Source: JAICYJ01 sp038212095
Lineage (GTDB): Bacteria; Actinomycetota; Thermoleophilia; Gaiellales; JAICJC01
NCBI GenBank assembly: GCA_038212095.1
Contig: JBBQUW010000009.1
Location: 42,694-106,693, forward strand
Length of the DNA stretch: 64,000 bases
Direction of reading: 5' to 3'
Shown here: piece by piece, positions 15,683 to 24,229 of the stretch
How positions within the stretch are numbered: position 1 is the stretch's first letter
Layout of the letters: each line of letters opens with the position of its first letter
Notes under the pieces: generated by a model
What the model saw: only the letters and a program-made list of their open reading frames with translations
Database searches by the model: none
What the model was told of the DNA's origin: nothing
Made by a program: the position numbers and the translations under genes

Positions 15683-16467
15683 AGCAGTGGGCTCGCGCCA
15701 GGCGCCGGGCTGATCTGGATCGAGGCGTGGTTGCCTGCGTCCGACGTATAGCGCGCGACCGTCTGGTCGAGCAGCTTCGAGAGGTCGACGATCGAGCCCA
15801 GCTCGGTCTGGCCGGCCTTGACCGCCGTGCCGACATCGACCTTGAGGTGCTGGCTGAGGTTGCCGACGGTCACGATCACGGCGGGAGCCGCGTCCGGCCG
15901 GATCTGGACGATGCTGCCGCGTTGCGACCCGTTCAGGACGTAGGGCTGCACGCTCACAACCACGCCGTCGACCGGTGAGTAGACGCCGGTGCCGGCAGGA
16001 GCGCCGACGTCCACCGAGCTCGTGTCCGGTCCGGTGCCGCCGCCGTCCACGTAGTAGCCGGGGCCGCTGCTTCCTCCGCCGCCGAACAGCGAGTCGCCCA
16101 GGCGGGCGAGGAAGCCCGCGTTTCGCTGATGGCCGGCCGGCTGCAGCGGAATCGCATCGGTGCGTCCGGTCGCGTGGTAGACGATGGCCGTGATCCTCCC
16201 CTGCGAGACGGGCACGTCCAGCGTCAGCCCGCCGGCCGTGGCCAGCGTTTCCACGGAGGGCGGCGCGTCGGGCGCCAGTTGGGCCGAGTTGGACGGCGCG
16301 ATACCTGTGCCGGATGCCCCTCCGGAGCCGGAGCGAAGCTGCATCGTCAGCACGACGATGGCCACAAGCGCGATCACGAGGCCCGCGATCAGCCCAAGCC
16401 GCCGCGGGCCGCGTCCACGGCGGACGGTGCGCCGCCTGCGGCGCTGTCGCTGACGGGTGGCGATCAC
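15679..16467 (-). CDS. Membrane-anchored degenerate LytM/M23-like protein
   Basis: 262 residues: a basic cytoplasmic N-terminus (RQRQRRRRRTVRRGRG), one membrane helix (about 25-45), a low-complexity linker and a C-terminal M23-like beta domain (GAPAGTGVYSPVDGVVVSV, VDVGTAVKAGQTELGSIV). The catalytic zinc ligands of M23 peptidases are missing: no HxxxD before the domain and NHASIQI where HxH is expected. It is therefore probably a non-enzymatic, EnvC-like cell-wall binding or regulatory protein. GTG 16467 has TACCCT 7 bases upstream. First gene of a two-gene unit with the YmdB homologue. Confidence 0.7.
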   Translation of the reverse strand: MIATRQRQRRRRRTVRRGRGPRRLGLIAGLVIALVAIVVLTMQLRSGSGGASGTGIAPSNSAQLAPDAPPSVETLATAGGLTLDVPVSQGRITAIVYHATGRTDAIPLQPAGHQRNAGFLARLGDSLFGGGGSSGPGYYVDGGGTGPDTSSVDVGAPAGTGVYSPVDGVVVSVQPYVLNGSQRGSIVQIRPDAAPAVIVTVGNLSQHLKVDVGTAVKAGQTELGSIVDLSKLLDQTVARYTSDAGNHASIQISPAPGASPLL

Positions 16468-16474
16468 GCCGTCC

Positions 16475-16480
16475 AGGGTA
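16475..16480 (-). promoter_or_regulatory. -10 box of the LytM-like/ymdB unit
   Basis: TACCCT on the minus strand, 7 bases before the GTG at 16467. Confidence 0.45.
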
Positions 16481-16585
16481 GCTGACGGGCTGTCGCCTGA
16501 GGCGAGCATCCCCCCGCTTTGCACGCAGTTCGTGCCCGGACTGGCCGCCGCCGTGACCGTCGTGCGTGCCGTCGCAGCAGCTTGG

Positions 16586-16591
16586 TACGAT
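16586..16591 (+). promoter_or_regulatory. -10 box, leaderless start of PerM-type gene
   Basis: TACGAT lies 8 bases before the ATG at 16600; no ribosome binding site is present. Confidence 0.5.
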
Positions 16592-16599
16592 GATCAGCG

Positions 16600-17799
16600 A
16601 TGGCGCCCGACAGCCCGCGGAAGATCGAGATCCCGCGCTGGGTGCAGCTGGTGGGCCTGCCGCTGATCGTGGTCGGAGCCTGGCAGTTGGTGTCAGCGGT
16701 CAGCCACGCCGTGTTCATCTTCATCGTGGCCGGACTGATCGCGATCCTGCTGAACCCGATCGTGCGCGCATTCGCGGCACTGCGGCTGCCGCGGGCGGTG
16801 GCGGTATTCGTGGTCTACGGGCTGTTCGCCCTGGCGTTCTCGGGCGCCGGCGTGATCGCGGGCACAGTCGTCGCCGGCCAGGTGCAGGCCGCCACGACGG
16901 TGGTGCAGAAGGAGTTCACCAAGGCGCCCGGCCAGACCGAGACGCCGGCCCAGAAACGGCTCGACCGGCTGCAGACGTGGCTCGATCAGCATCATCTGAA
17001 ACAGATCGACGTCACCAACCTGAGCGACACGGTGCAGCAGCGGATCAACTCGCTGGATGTCCAGAGCGTCTCGGGCCGCGCAGTCGCGATCGCCCAGGGC
17101 GTGCTGATCGGCGTGTTCGAGAGCCTGTTCAACGTGGTGCTGGTGATCGTCGTATCGGTCTACATGCTGCTCGACGCGCCGCGGTTGTCGCGCTTCCTGC
17201 GGCGGATGTTCCCGCCCGGAGCGCAGGACGACGACCTGATCACCCGCTGCGAGCGGGCGCTGGTTGGGTACGTGCGCGGCCAGACGTTGGTGTCGCTGGT
17301 GATCGGCGTCACGACCGGCGTGCTGATGTGGCTGCTGGGCGTGACCGGCGTGTTCGCAAACGGCGCGAACTATGCGATCGCGTTTGGCGCCTTCGCGGCG
17401 CTGGTCGAGGTGATCCCCTACGTCGGCCCGTGGATCGGTGCCATCCCGCCGCTGACGGTGGCACTCGCCGAGTCGCCTTCCGCTGCGCTGGCGGTCGCGC
17501 TGGCATTCCTGTTCATCCACCAGATCGAGGGCCATCTGGTGATCCCGAAGCTGATGGGCGGCGCCGTCGGCGTCCACCCGCTGCTGGTGATCTTCGCACT
17601 GCTCGCGGGGGCGCAGTTGTACGGGCTGCCGGGCGTGTTCGTGACGCTGCCGCTGGTGGCGGTCGGCCGCGAGGTGACGTCCTTCCTGCGCGGCAGGATC
17701 GGGCTCGAGTCGTGGTCAGGCGCGCCGATCCCGGTCGAGGTACCGGTGGAGGTGCAGCCACCGCCACCGCCCCCGCCGGCGGCCGAGCCTTCCGGCTAG
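16600..17799 (+). CDS. AI-2E/PerM-family transporter
   Basis: A 399-residue PerM/AI-2 exporter family protein. Two N-terminal helices (about 15-60), a third helix (65-85), a soluble helical insert (about 95-165), then five helices to about residue 350, with the conserved PYVGPWIGAIPP and HQIEGHLVIPKLMGGAVGVHPLLVI motifs. The C-terminal tail is a proline repeat (PPPPPPP). Members transport small signalling molecules or ions; the substrate is not predictable. Confidence 0.87.
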   Translation: MAPDSPRKIEIPRWVQLVGLPLIVVGAWQLVSAVSHAVFIFIVAGLIAILLNPIVRAFAALRLPRAVAVFVVYGLFALAFSGAGVIAGTVVAGQVQAATTVVQKEFTKAPGQTETPAQKRLDRLQTWLDQHHLKQIDVTNLSDTVQQRINSLDVQSVSGRAVAIAQGVLIGVFESLFNVVLVIVVSVYMLLDAPRLSRFLRRMFPPGAQDDDLITRCERALVGYVRGQTLVSLVIGVTTGVLMWLLGVTGVFANGANYAIAFGAFAALVEVIPYVGPWIGAIPPLTVALAESPSAALAVALAFLFIHQIEGHLVIPKLMGGAVGVHPLLVIFALLAGAQLYGLPGVFVTLPLVAVGREVTSFLRGRIGLESWSGAPIPVEVPVEVQPPPPPPPAAEPSG

Positions 17800-17808
17800 C
17801 CCCGCTGC

Positions 17809-19218
17809 CTACTCGCGGTCGGGGGAGAGCCTGCTGACTCCCGACTGCGGCGTCGGCGCGAGCGCGTCCTGGTTGGATGGCGCGAGGTCGGCGGCCAGCT
17901 CGAACGCCTCCAGTGCGGCCTCGGCCCGGCCCATCCGCTTGAGGAACTTGCCGTACCAGCGGTAGGCCTTTGCCAGCTCGCGCGTCCACCCGTTCTGCTG
18001 CTGGATCGAGTCGATCGCCGCCGTGTACGCCCACTCGGCTCGCTCGGCGTTGTCCAGCTCATCGTAGACACGGGCCAGCACCAGGTAGGCATCGCCCAGC
18101 TGGCCCGGCATGGCGCCGTTGGCCAGCAACTCGACGCCCTCGCGGGCCTTGTCCGTCGCCAGCGCCGTGTCACCCATCTGCAGCGCGCAGCGCGCCTCCT
18201 CGACCACCACGAAGCCGAGGTCGAGCGACCCCGGCCGGGCGCCGAGCAGGGTGCGGGAGGCGGCGAGGTGCGTTGCGGCACGCTCCGTCTCGCCCGCGTC
18301 GAGCAGGTTCTGGGCGTACAGCAGGTGTGCGTCGGCAAGGGCGTCGTTGTCGTCCATCAGCTCGTAGATCGCAAGCGCCCGGTCGGCATACGCGATCGCC
18401 TGGCCGACCTGGCCGGTGCTCGCGTACAGCCGCGACAGCGAGTAGTAGGCACGGGCGCGGCTGTGCAGGTCGACCTCCTCGGCGCCGTCGCGCAGCGCAT
18501 CGGCCAGCACCGAGCCGGCGCTGCCGTAGTCGCCGGCGTCCGAGTACGCCTGGCTCAGCAGCAGCGTGTAGCGCACAAGCTTGGCGAGGTCGCGGCCGGG
18601 CTGCGAACGCAACCGCTCAGCGCACTCGTTCATCAGTGCGATTGCGCGCGCCGAGTCGCCTGAGCTGATGTGCAGGCGGGCAAGCTCGATGTAGAGATCG
18701 GGCCGCTGGGCCGGGTGGGGAGGATCGCCGACCTCCATCGCCTGCTGGAACAGGGTCAGCGCGTGGCCGTCGCGACCACGACGGGCCGCGATCAGCCCAA
18801 GTCCCTCGTAGCACTCGCTGATCCGCTCGCTGTCGGCCTCGACCTCGGCCTCGCGCAGCACGCCGCGCAGCATCTCCTCGGCCCCCTCGTACTGCTCCAG
18901 GCGGACCATCATCATCGCGTCCAGGATCTCGAGCGAGCGGCTGCGCTGACCAGCGGTCATCTCGCCGGTGAGCTCCTCGGAGCTGACGCCCAGCCGGCGC
19001 GCGATCTCCGCCAGCACGCGGGGGCTCGGCCGTCGGTCGCCGGCCTCGATACGAGCGAGGTAGCTGTACGAGCAGCCGTCAAAGGAGAGGTCACGCTGTG
19101 TCATCGCGCGCTTGCGGCGCAGATGTCGGATGCGGGAGCCGAGCTTCCTCAGGGCCTCGTTCGAGTAGTCAAGTTCGTGGTCCTGGGTCTCCATCCTCGC
19201 CCCTCTGTCGAAGTCCAT
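17809..19218 (-). CDS. XRE-type helix-turn-helix regulator with TPR repeats
   Basis: 469 residues: an XRE HTH (about 25-80: LGSRIRHLRRKRAMTQRDL, CSYSYLARIEAGDRRPSP) followed by about ten TPR-like helical repeats (110-440), as in RRNPP-like and SARP-like regulators that bind peptides or partner proteins. ATG 19218 has TAAGCT 8 bases upstream and is chosen; an internal ATG at residue 10 behind AGGGGCGAGG is an alternative. Divergent from hemB (58 bases), so it may regulate haem synthesis or itself. Confidence 0.88.
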   Translation of the reverse strand: MDFDRGARMETQDHELDYSNEALRKLGSRIRHLRRKRAMTQRDLSFDGCSYSYLARIEAGDRRPSPRVLAEIARRLGVSSEELTGEMTAGQRSRSLEILDAMMMVRLEQYEGAEEMLRGVLREAEVEADSERISECYEGLGLIAARRGRDGHALTLFQQAMEVGDPPHPAQRPDLYIELARLHISSGDSARAIALMNECAERLRSQPGRDLAKLVRYTLLLSQAYSDAGDYGSAGSVLADALRDGAEEVDLHSRARAYYSLSRLYASTGQVGQAIAYADRALAIYELMDDNDALADAHLLYAQNLLDAGETERAATHLAASRTLLGARPGSLDLGFVVVEEARCALQMGDTALATDKAREGVELLANGAMPGQLGDAYLVLARVYDELDNAERAEWAYTAAIDSIQQQNGWTRELAKAYRWYGKFLKRMGRAEAALEAFELAADLAPSNQDALAPTPQSGVSRLSPDRE

Positions 19219-19226
19219 TCGTGGCA

Positions 19227-19232
19227 AGCTTA
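19227..19232 (-). promoter_or_regulatory. -10 box of the XRE-TPR regulator
   Basis: TAAGCT on the minus strand, 8 bases before the ATG at 19218. Confidence 0.5.
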
Positions 19233-19264
19233 TTCGCGCGGCGTGGACATGTAAAGGCCCGGGT

Positions 19265-19270
19265 TACAAT
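19265..19270 (+). promoter_or_regulatory. -10 box, leaderless start of hemB
   Basis: TACAAT lies 6 bases before the ATG at 19277; TGGACA at 19244 may be the -35 box with a short 15-base spacer. Confidence 0.6.
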
Positions 19271-19276
19271 CCGCCG

Positions 19277-20248
19277 ATGAGCTTTCCCGTTACTCGGCTG
19301 CGCCGGTTGCGGCGTACGGACGCCCTGCGCGGCATGGTACGCGAGACGCGGCTGGCGCCGTCCGACCTGATCCAGCCGCTGTTCGTGCGCGGTGGCAGCG
19401 GCCCGGCCACGCCGATCACGTCGATGGCCGGTCAGTACCACCACTCGATCGAGACGCTGGTCGAGGAGGCTGCGGCGGTGGCCACTGCCGGAGTGCCGGC
19501 GGTGCTGCTGTTCGGCCTACCGGATCTGAAGGACGAGGCGGCCAGCTCCGCTTACGACGACGAGGGCATCGTCCAGATGGCGCTGCGGGCGCTGCGGCTG
19601 TCGCTGCCTGACCTGGTACTGATCACCGACGTCTGCCTCTGTCAGTACACCTCGCACGGTCACTGTGGCGTGCTGCGCGATGGCCGCGTCGACAACGACA
19701 TCACGCTCGAGCTGCTGGCCCAGACCGCGGTCTCGCACGCGCAGGCGGGCGCCGACATCGTCGCGCCCAGCGACATGATGGACGGCCGCGTGCGCGCGAT
19801 CAGGGCAGCGCTGGACGGCGACGCGCTGTCCGAGACGGCGATCATGGCCTACTCGGCCAAGTTCGCGTCGGCGTTCTACGGCCCGTTCCGCGACGCCTCC
19901 CACTCCGCGCCCCAGGAGGGCGACCGGCGCGGGTATCAGATCGATCCCGCCAACGGCAACGAGGCGGTGCGCGAGGCGCTGCTGGACATCGAGGAGGGCG
20001 CGGACATGGTGATGGTCAAGCCGGCCATGCCGTATCTGGACGTGATCCGGCGTGTGCGCGAGGCGACGCTGCTGCCGCTGGCCGCCTACCAGGTCAGCGG
20101 TGAGTACGCGATGTTGACTGCGGCCGCCCGCGATGGTCTGCTGGACGAGCGGTCGGCGGCACTCGAGGCTCTGACCGCGATCAAGCGGTCTGGCGCGGAC
20201 ATGATCATCACCTATTACGCATCGCGCGCCGCCGCGTGGCTGTCATAG
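19277..20248 (+). CDS. hemB: Delta-aminolevulinic acid dehydratase (porphobilinogen synthase)
   Basis: Condenses two 5-aminolevulinate molecules to porphobilinogen. 323 residues, normal length. The zinc-type active site is present: Cys120, Cys122 and Cys130 in DVCLCQYTSHGHCG. Schiff-base lysines are Lys195 (AYSAKFASAFYGP) and Lys248 (MVKPAMPYLD). The gene overlaps hemL by 13 bases, giving a coupled hemB-hemL-orf unit of the C5 tetrapyrrole pathway. Confidence 0.97.
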   Translation: MSFPVTRLRRLRRTDALRGMVRETRLAPSDLIQPLFVRGGSGPATPITSMAGQYHHSIETLVEEAAAVATAGVPAVLLFGLPDLKDEAASSAYDDEGIVQMALRALRLSLPDLVLITDVCLCQYTSHGHCGVLRDGRVDNDITLELLAQTAVSHAQAGADIVAPSDMMDGRVRAIRAALDGDALSETAIMAYSAKFASAFYGPFRDASHSAPQEGDRRGYQIDPANGNEAVREALLDIEEGADMVMVKPAMPYLDVIRRVREATLLPLAAYQVSGEYAMLTAAARDGLLDERSAALEALTAIKRSGADMIITYYASRAAAWLS

Positions 20249-21519
20249 GCAGTCCGCCGCGCGAGGAGGCGTCGCAGCGCCTGTACCGCGCGGCCTGCCG
20301 CGTGATCCCGGGCGGCGTCTCGAGCCCGGTTCGGGCGATGCGGTCGGTGGGCCGTGAGCATCCGCTGTTTGCCGCCCGCGGCGAGGGCGGCTGGCTGTTT
20401 GACGTGGACGGCAACCGCTACGTGGACTGGGTGCTCTCGTGGGGACCGCTGATCGCCGGCCACGCCCATCCGCGGGTGGTCGAGGCGGTCGCGGGCACGG
20501 CCGCACGCGGTACCAGCTTTGGAGCGCCCACGGCGCTCGAGGTCGAACTGGCCACGGCCGTGGTCGAGGCGGTGAGATCGATCGACCTGGTGCGGTTCGT
20601 CTCGTCCGGTACCGAGGCGACGATGAGCGCCGTCCGGCTGGCGCGGGCGTTCACCGGCCGCGCGAAGATCCTCAAGTTCGCCGGCGGCTATCACGGGCAC
20701 GTGGACGCGCTGCTGGCGCAGTCCGGCTCCGGGCTGGCGACGCTGGCGATCCCCTCGACGCCCGGCGTGCCGGCGGCGGTCACGGCGGACACGCTGATCT
20801 GCGAGTACAACGATCTCGCCGCCGCCCGGGCGCTGGCCGAGGCGCATGGCGACGACCTGGCCTGCGTGATAGTCGAGCCGGTGGCCGGGAACATGGGCGT
20901 CGTACCGGCGCTACCCGGCTTCCTGGAAGGCCTGCGCACGATCTGCAATGGCACCGGCGCGCTGCTGATCGCCGACGAGGTGATCACCGGCTTCCGTGTC
21001 GCGTATGGCGGCGGGCAGGAGCGGCTTGCGGTACGTCCCGACCTGACCTGCCTTGGCAAGATCATGGGCGGCGGGCTGCCGGCGGCGGCCTTCGGCGGTC
21101 GCGGCGACGTGATGGAGCGGCTGGCGCCGTTGGGAGACGTGTACCAGGCCGGCACCCTGTCGGGTAACCCGCTGGCGATGGCGGCCGGCCTGGCCACCCT
21201 CGGGCTGCTGCGCGAGCCAGATGCCTACGCGCGGCTGGAGCAGACGTCGGCGGCGTTGGAGGCTGGGCTGTCGGGTCGCGGAGTGACGGTCAACCGGCTG
21301 GGCGCGATGCTGACCGCGTTCTTCCACGACGGCCCGGTGCACCGCTTCGCCGACGCCGTCCGCTCGGACACCGACCGCTACGCTCGCTTCCACGCCCACA
21401 TGCTGGAGCGGGGCGTCTACCTGGCGCCGTCGCAGTTCGAGGCGATGATGCCGTCGCTGGCGCACACGCCGGAGCAGATCGAGCTGACGCTGGCAGCGGC
21501 TCGTGAGTTTGGGGGGTGA
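20236..21519 (+). CDS. hemL: Glutamate-1-semialdehyde 2,1-aminomutase
   Basis: PLP enzyme that converts glutamate-1-semialdehyde to 5-aminolevulinate. 427 residues; IPGGVSSPVRA at the N-terminus and VSSGTEATMSAVRLAR are diagnostic for HemL rather than other class III aminotransferases. PLP is held by Lys275 in CLGKIMGGGLP and by DEVITGFR. The GTG at 20236 starts inside the end of hemB. Order hemB-hemL is usual in actinobacteria. Confidence 0.97.
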   Translation: MAVIGSPPREEASQRLYRAACRVIPGGVSSPVRAMRSVGREHPLFAARGEGGWLFDVDGNRYVDWVLSWGPLIAGHAHPRVVEAVAGTAARGTSFGAPTALEVELATAVVEAVRSIDLVRFVSSGTEATMSAVRLARAFTGRAKILKFAGGYHGHVDALLAQSGSGLATLAIPSTPGVPAAVTADTLICEYNDLAAARALAEAHGDDLACVIVEPVAGNMGVVPALPGFLEGLRTICNGTGALLIADEVITGFRVAYGGGQERLAVRPDLTCLGKIMGGGLPAAAFGGRGDVMERLAPLGDVYQAGTLSGNPLAMAAGLATLGLLREPDAYARLEQTSAALEAGLSGRGVTVNRLGAMLTAFFHDGPVHRFADAVRSDTDRYARFHAHMLERGVYLAPSQFEAMMPSLAHTPEQIELTLAAAREFGG

Positions 21520-21896
21520 ACGTGCTGGAGCAGATCCGTGCCCGCGCGGCCGCCGACAGTCCGCTGTGGGCGGCCGCGCTGCTGCCCGGCGATCCTCCGC
21601 CGGCCGAGTACGCCGGCCGCTGCCCGGACAGCCACCTGCTCGGCGTCGAGATGATCCGGGAGGGTTACCTGCTGCACGGTGGTCGGTCGCGGCTGTTCGG
21701 GCAGGACGACCGCGACCTCGCGTTGCTGACGGGCGACTACCTGTACGCCGCTGGACTGGTCGAGATCTGCAACACCGGCGACCTCGGCGCCGTCGAGACG
21801 CTGGCGGAGTTGATCTCGGCCTGTGCCCGCGATCGCGGCGACGGCGCCGCTGATCACGAGGATCGTTGGGCGCGGGCGCTCGCCGCGCTCGCATAG
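21516..21896 (+). CDS. Small protein of unknown function coupled to hemL
   Basis: 126 residues with GTG start overlapping the hemL stop (GTGA). The middle (HGGRSRLFGQDDRDLALLTGDYLYAAGLVEI) recalls the DDxx..LLxGDYLYA helix pair of polyprenyl synthases and phytoene-type helical enzymes, but no complete active site exists. Acidic and helical, no signal or membrane helix. Position suggests a partner of HemL or of tetrapyrrole synthesis, an inference only. Confidence 0.6.
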   Translation: MNVLEQIRARAAADSPLWAAALLPGDPPPAEYAGRCPDSHLLGVEMIREGYLLHGGRSRLFGQDDRDLALLTGDYLYAAGLVEICNTGDLGAVETLAELISACARDRGDGAADHEDRWARALAALA

Positions 21897-21939
21897 CCCG
21901 GAAGCGCCACGTCAGCGCATCGATTCCGTAACGCCCCCC

Positions 21940-21962
21940 GCGGAGGGGTCTGACCCCTCCGC
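21940..21962. terminator. Perfect hairpin between convergent genes
   Basis: Ten-base arms GCGGAGGGGT / ACCCCTCCGC around a CTG loop. It sits in the 154-base gap between two converging genes, so it may terminate both; no U-run is present. The core GGGGTCTGACCCC recurs in part at 60678. Confidence 0.6.
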
Positions 21963-22050
21963 AATTCGGTGACACGGCGCGCCCAGCCCTCGCCACCGTC
22001 CGGCGCTCAGCGCAACCGATCGAGGCGGAGCGTGCGCGAGCGCCGGGTGG

Positions 22051-22713
22051 CTACGGCGTCCAGCGGTCGCCGACCGGCGTGACCACCAGCTCGTGCGTCC
22101 ACGCCGACCGGCCCTGCTCGTGGACGAAATGCACGGCTTTGGCCAGCTCCACCGTGTCGATCTTCTCGCCGCCGTGGTCGTCACCCGGCCCTCCGAATGA
22201 GCCGTCGCAGACCAGCAGGCAGGCGTGGACGCCATCGCCGCGCAGCTCGTTTGCCGCCGCCTGGGAGAGCGCCCGCGTCGCGGCCGCGCCCGCTCCCCAC
22301 GGCGCGCGCCCCGGCAGCGCCCGCCTGGCCGATCCGCCCGTGACCTGGACGATCGTGCCGGCGCCGCGCGATGACATCGCGGCGCCGACGATGCGATAGA
22401 AGTTGAACACAGCCGGCAGCAGCTGCTCGAGGTAGGGCGTCATCGCGAGCTCGTCGGTGCTGATCAGGTCGCCGCCGCCGAACCGGCCCCGGGGCGAGAT
22501 CGCGTTCACGGCCAGGTCGATCTCGCCCGCATCGGCCACCAGCGACCGCAGCTGTTCGGGATCGGACACATCCGCCACCACGCCGGTACCGGGAAAGAGA
22601 TCCGCGGTTGCCTGGCTGCGAGCGACGCCGGTCGCCCGCCAGCCTTGCTCGATCATGTGCTCGGCAACCGTCCGGCCAAGCCCCTTGGCTCCCAGCACCA
22701 GCACGTGTGGCAT
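22051..22713 (-). CDS. Short-chain dehydrogenase/reductase family protein
   Basis: 220 residues with an NAD(P) Rossmann start VLVLGAKGLGRTVAEHM and ADVSDPEQL. SDR-like NAISPRG in place of NNAG. The catalytic YxxxK is not obvious: APWGAGAAATRALSQA stands where YSASKAAL is expected, so enzyme activity is doubtful. ATG 22713 lies 7 bases after the lemA stop; the two are cotranscribed. Confidence 0.7.
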   Translation of the reverse strand: MPHVLVLGAKGLGRTVAEHMIEQGWRATGVARSQATADLFPGTGVVADVSDPEQLRSLVADAGEIDLAVNAISPRGRFGGGDLISTDELAMTPYLEQLLPAVFNFYRIVGAAMSSRGAGTIVQVTGGSARRALPGRAPWGAGAAATRALSQAAANELRGDGVHACLLVCDGSFGGPGDDHGGEKIDTVELAKAVHFVHEQGRSAWTHELVVTPVGDRWTP

Positions 22714-22720
22714 CGCAGGC

Positions 22721-23395
22721 TTACCCCTGCTCGGGCGGCGTGGGTTCGGCCGGCGGCGCGGGATCCACGGCGGGTGCCGGCTCGGCGGGCGCCGCCGGCG
22801 CCGGGTCTGGCGCGGCCGCCGCCACCGACGGCGGCGTCGAGAAGTCGACCTTGACCGGCTCGCGCTCGGCCGCATTCTCGATCTCGAAGTACTCACGGGC
22901 AGTGAAGCCGCCCATGCCGGCGATGATCGAGTTGGGGAACACCTGGATGCTGCTGTTGAACGACTGGACGTTGCCGTTGTAGATCCGCCGCGAGGCCGCG
23001 ATCTGATCCTCGGTGTTGGTCAGCTCGTTCTGCAGCTGCTGGAAGTTCTCGGTAGCGCGCAGCTGGGGATAGGCCTCAGCGACCGCGAACAGCCGGCCCA
23101 GCGCCTGCGACAGCATGCCCTCGGCGGCACCGGCCGCGGCCGGGCCGCTGGCGCCCATCGCGCGCGTCCGTGCATCGGTGACGGCCTGGAAGGTCTCGCG
23201 CTCGTGCGCGGCATAGCCCTTGACCGACTCGACCAGGTTGGGGATCAGGTCATGACGGCGCTTGAGCTGCACGTCGATGCCGCTCCACGCCTCGTCCACC
23301 TTGTTGCGGCTGCGGACCATGCCGTTGTAGGCCATGATCACGAACCCGACCAGCAGGACGACGATCACGATGATGACGATCAGGGCAATGCCCAT
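22721..23395 (-). CDS. LemA family protein
   Basis: 224 residues. One N-terminal membrane helix (3-22), then the LemA three-helix domain: NGMVRSRNKVDEAWSGIDVQLKRRHDLIPNLVESVKGY, ENFQQLQNELTNTEDQI, IAASRRIYNGNVQSFN. The last 40 residues are a Pro/Ala-rich tail. Start ATG 23395 is preceded by AAAGGAG, a strong ribosome binding site; this is one of the few operon heads here with a real leader. Function of LemA is not settled. Confidence 0.92.
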   Translation of the reverse strand: MGIALIVIIVIVVLLVGFVIMAYNGMVRSRNKVDEAWSGIDVQLKRRHDLIPNLVESVKGYAAHERETFQAVTDARTRAMGASGPAAAGAAEGMLSQALGRLFAVAEAYPQLRATENFQQLQNELTNTEDQIAASRRIYNGNVQSFNSSIQVFPNSIIAGMGGFTAREYFEIENAAEREPVKVDFSTPPSVAAAAPDPAPAAPAEPAPAVDPAPPAEPTPPEQG

Positions 23396-23487
23396 GGACG
23401 GGCTCCTTTGTGACGCGCCGCGAGTGTCGTCGGCGAGAGACCGTCATGATAGTCAGCTGAACGGCGGCCTGGACCGCCCGACCCGGC

Positions 23488-24168
23488 CTAGGAGATCGGG
23501 GCGCGGTGCAGCGAGCCCTGGGCAAGCACCCCGGTGGCGATCTTCTGGGCCTGTGCCAGCAGCATGTCGTACTGCGCGCTCTCGTCCAGAGGCACAGTGC
23601 TGCGGACGACCAGCGTGCCCATCTGATACTCGACGATCGGCGCCAGCGAACCCTGGTCGAGCCACCACACGATCATCTCGGGATCGAACAGCCGCATCAG
23701 CGCGTCCAGGTCGCCGCCGCGGGCGGCCAGCAGGCGGTGGGCATGCTGGAACTCGATCGACTCCAGCTGCACCTCGTGCTCGTCGCCAGGCCCGGGCGGC
23801 AGCCGGTCGGCGTGAGCCGGCAGCACGCGGAAGTGGGGGAAGCCCGCCGCGAGCACGGCCTGCACCAGCGTGGTCTCGACGTCGACCTGGTCGCGGCCGC
23901 TACCGATGGTGTAGCTGAAGGCGAACATCGCCGCCTCCTGCTCGCCCACCGGTACAGCGAAGCAGGGCCCGGCGTGGCCGTTGTCGGCCTCCAGGGTGGG
24001 CGTCGAGCCGGTGGGCTGGTAGGAGCTTTCGAAGCCGTTTTGGGCCGCCCACGTCTCGAGCGCGTTCTCGCGCTCGTCGCGTGCCTGCATCCGCAGGTAG
24101 GCGCGGAACAGGCCGAAGGTGACGACGGCGAACACGAGCATCAGCTGGAAGGTTGGGACGGAACCCAT
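23488..24168 (-). CDS. Membrane-anchored protein of unknown function
   Basis: 226 residues with one N-terminal helix (about 7-25, FQLMLVFAVVTFGLF) and a cytoplasmic alpha/beta domain. Notable segments are FAFSYTIGSGRDQVDVETTLVQ, FPHFRVLPAHADR and DPEMIVWWLDQG. The overall pattern resembles DUF3137-like or SPOR-less anchored proteins but no firm match is possible by eye. Divergent from ubiD (61 bases). Confidence 0.55.
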   Translation of the reverse strand: MGSVPTFQLMLVFAVVTFGLFRAYLRMQARDERENALETWAAQNGFESSYQPTGSTPTLEADNGHAGPCFAVPVGEQEAAMFAFSYTIGSGRDQVDVETTLVQAVLAAGFPHFRVLPAHADRLPPGPGDEHEVQLESIEFQHAHRLLAARGGDLDALMRLFDPEMIVWWLDQGSLAPIVEYQMGTLVVRSTVPLDESAQYDMLLAQAQKIATGVLAQGSLHRAPIS

Positions 24169-24214
24169 CGATGGGAGATATCGGCCGTTCGACGCCTGTC
24201 CTGGAGCCCTGGAA

Positions 24215-24220
24215 TACACT
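24215..24220 (+). promoter_or_regulatory. -10 box, leaderless start of the ubiD-bc complex operon
   Basis: TACACT lies 9 bases before the ATG at 24230. Confidence 0.55.
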
Positions 24221-24229
24221 TCTTGCGCA

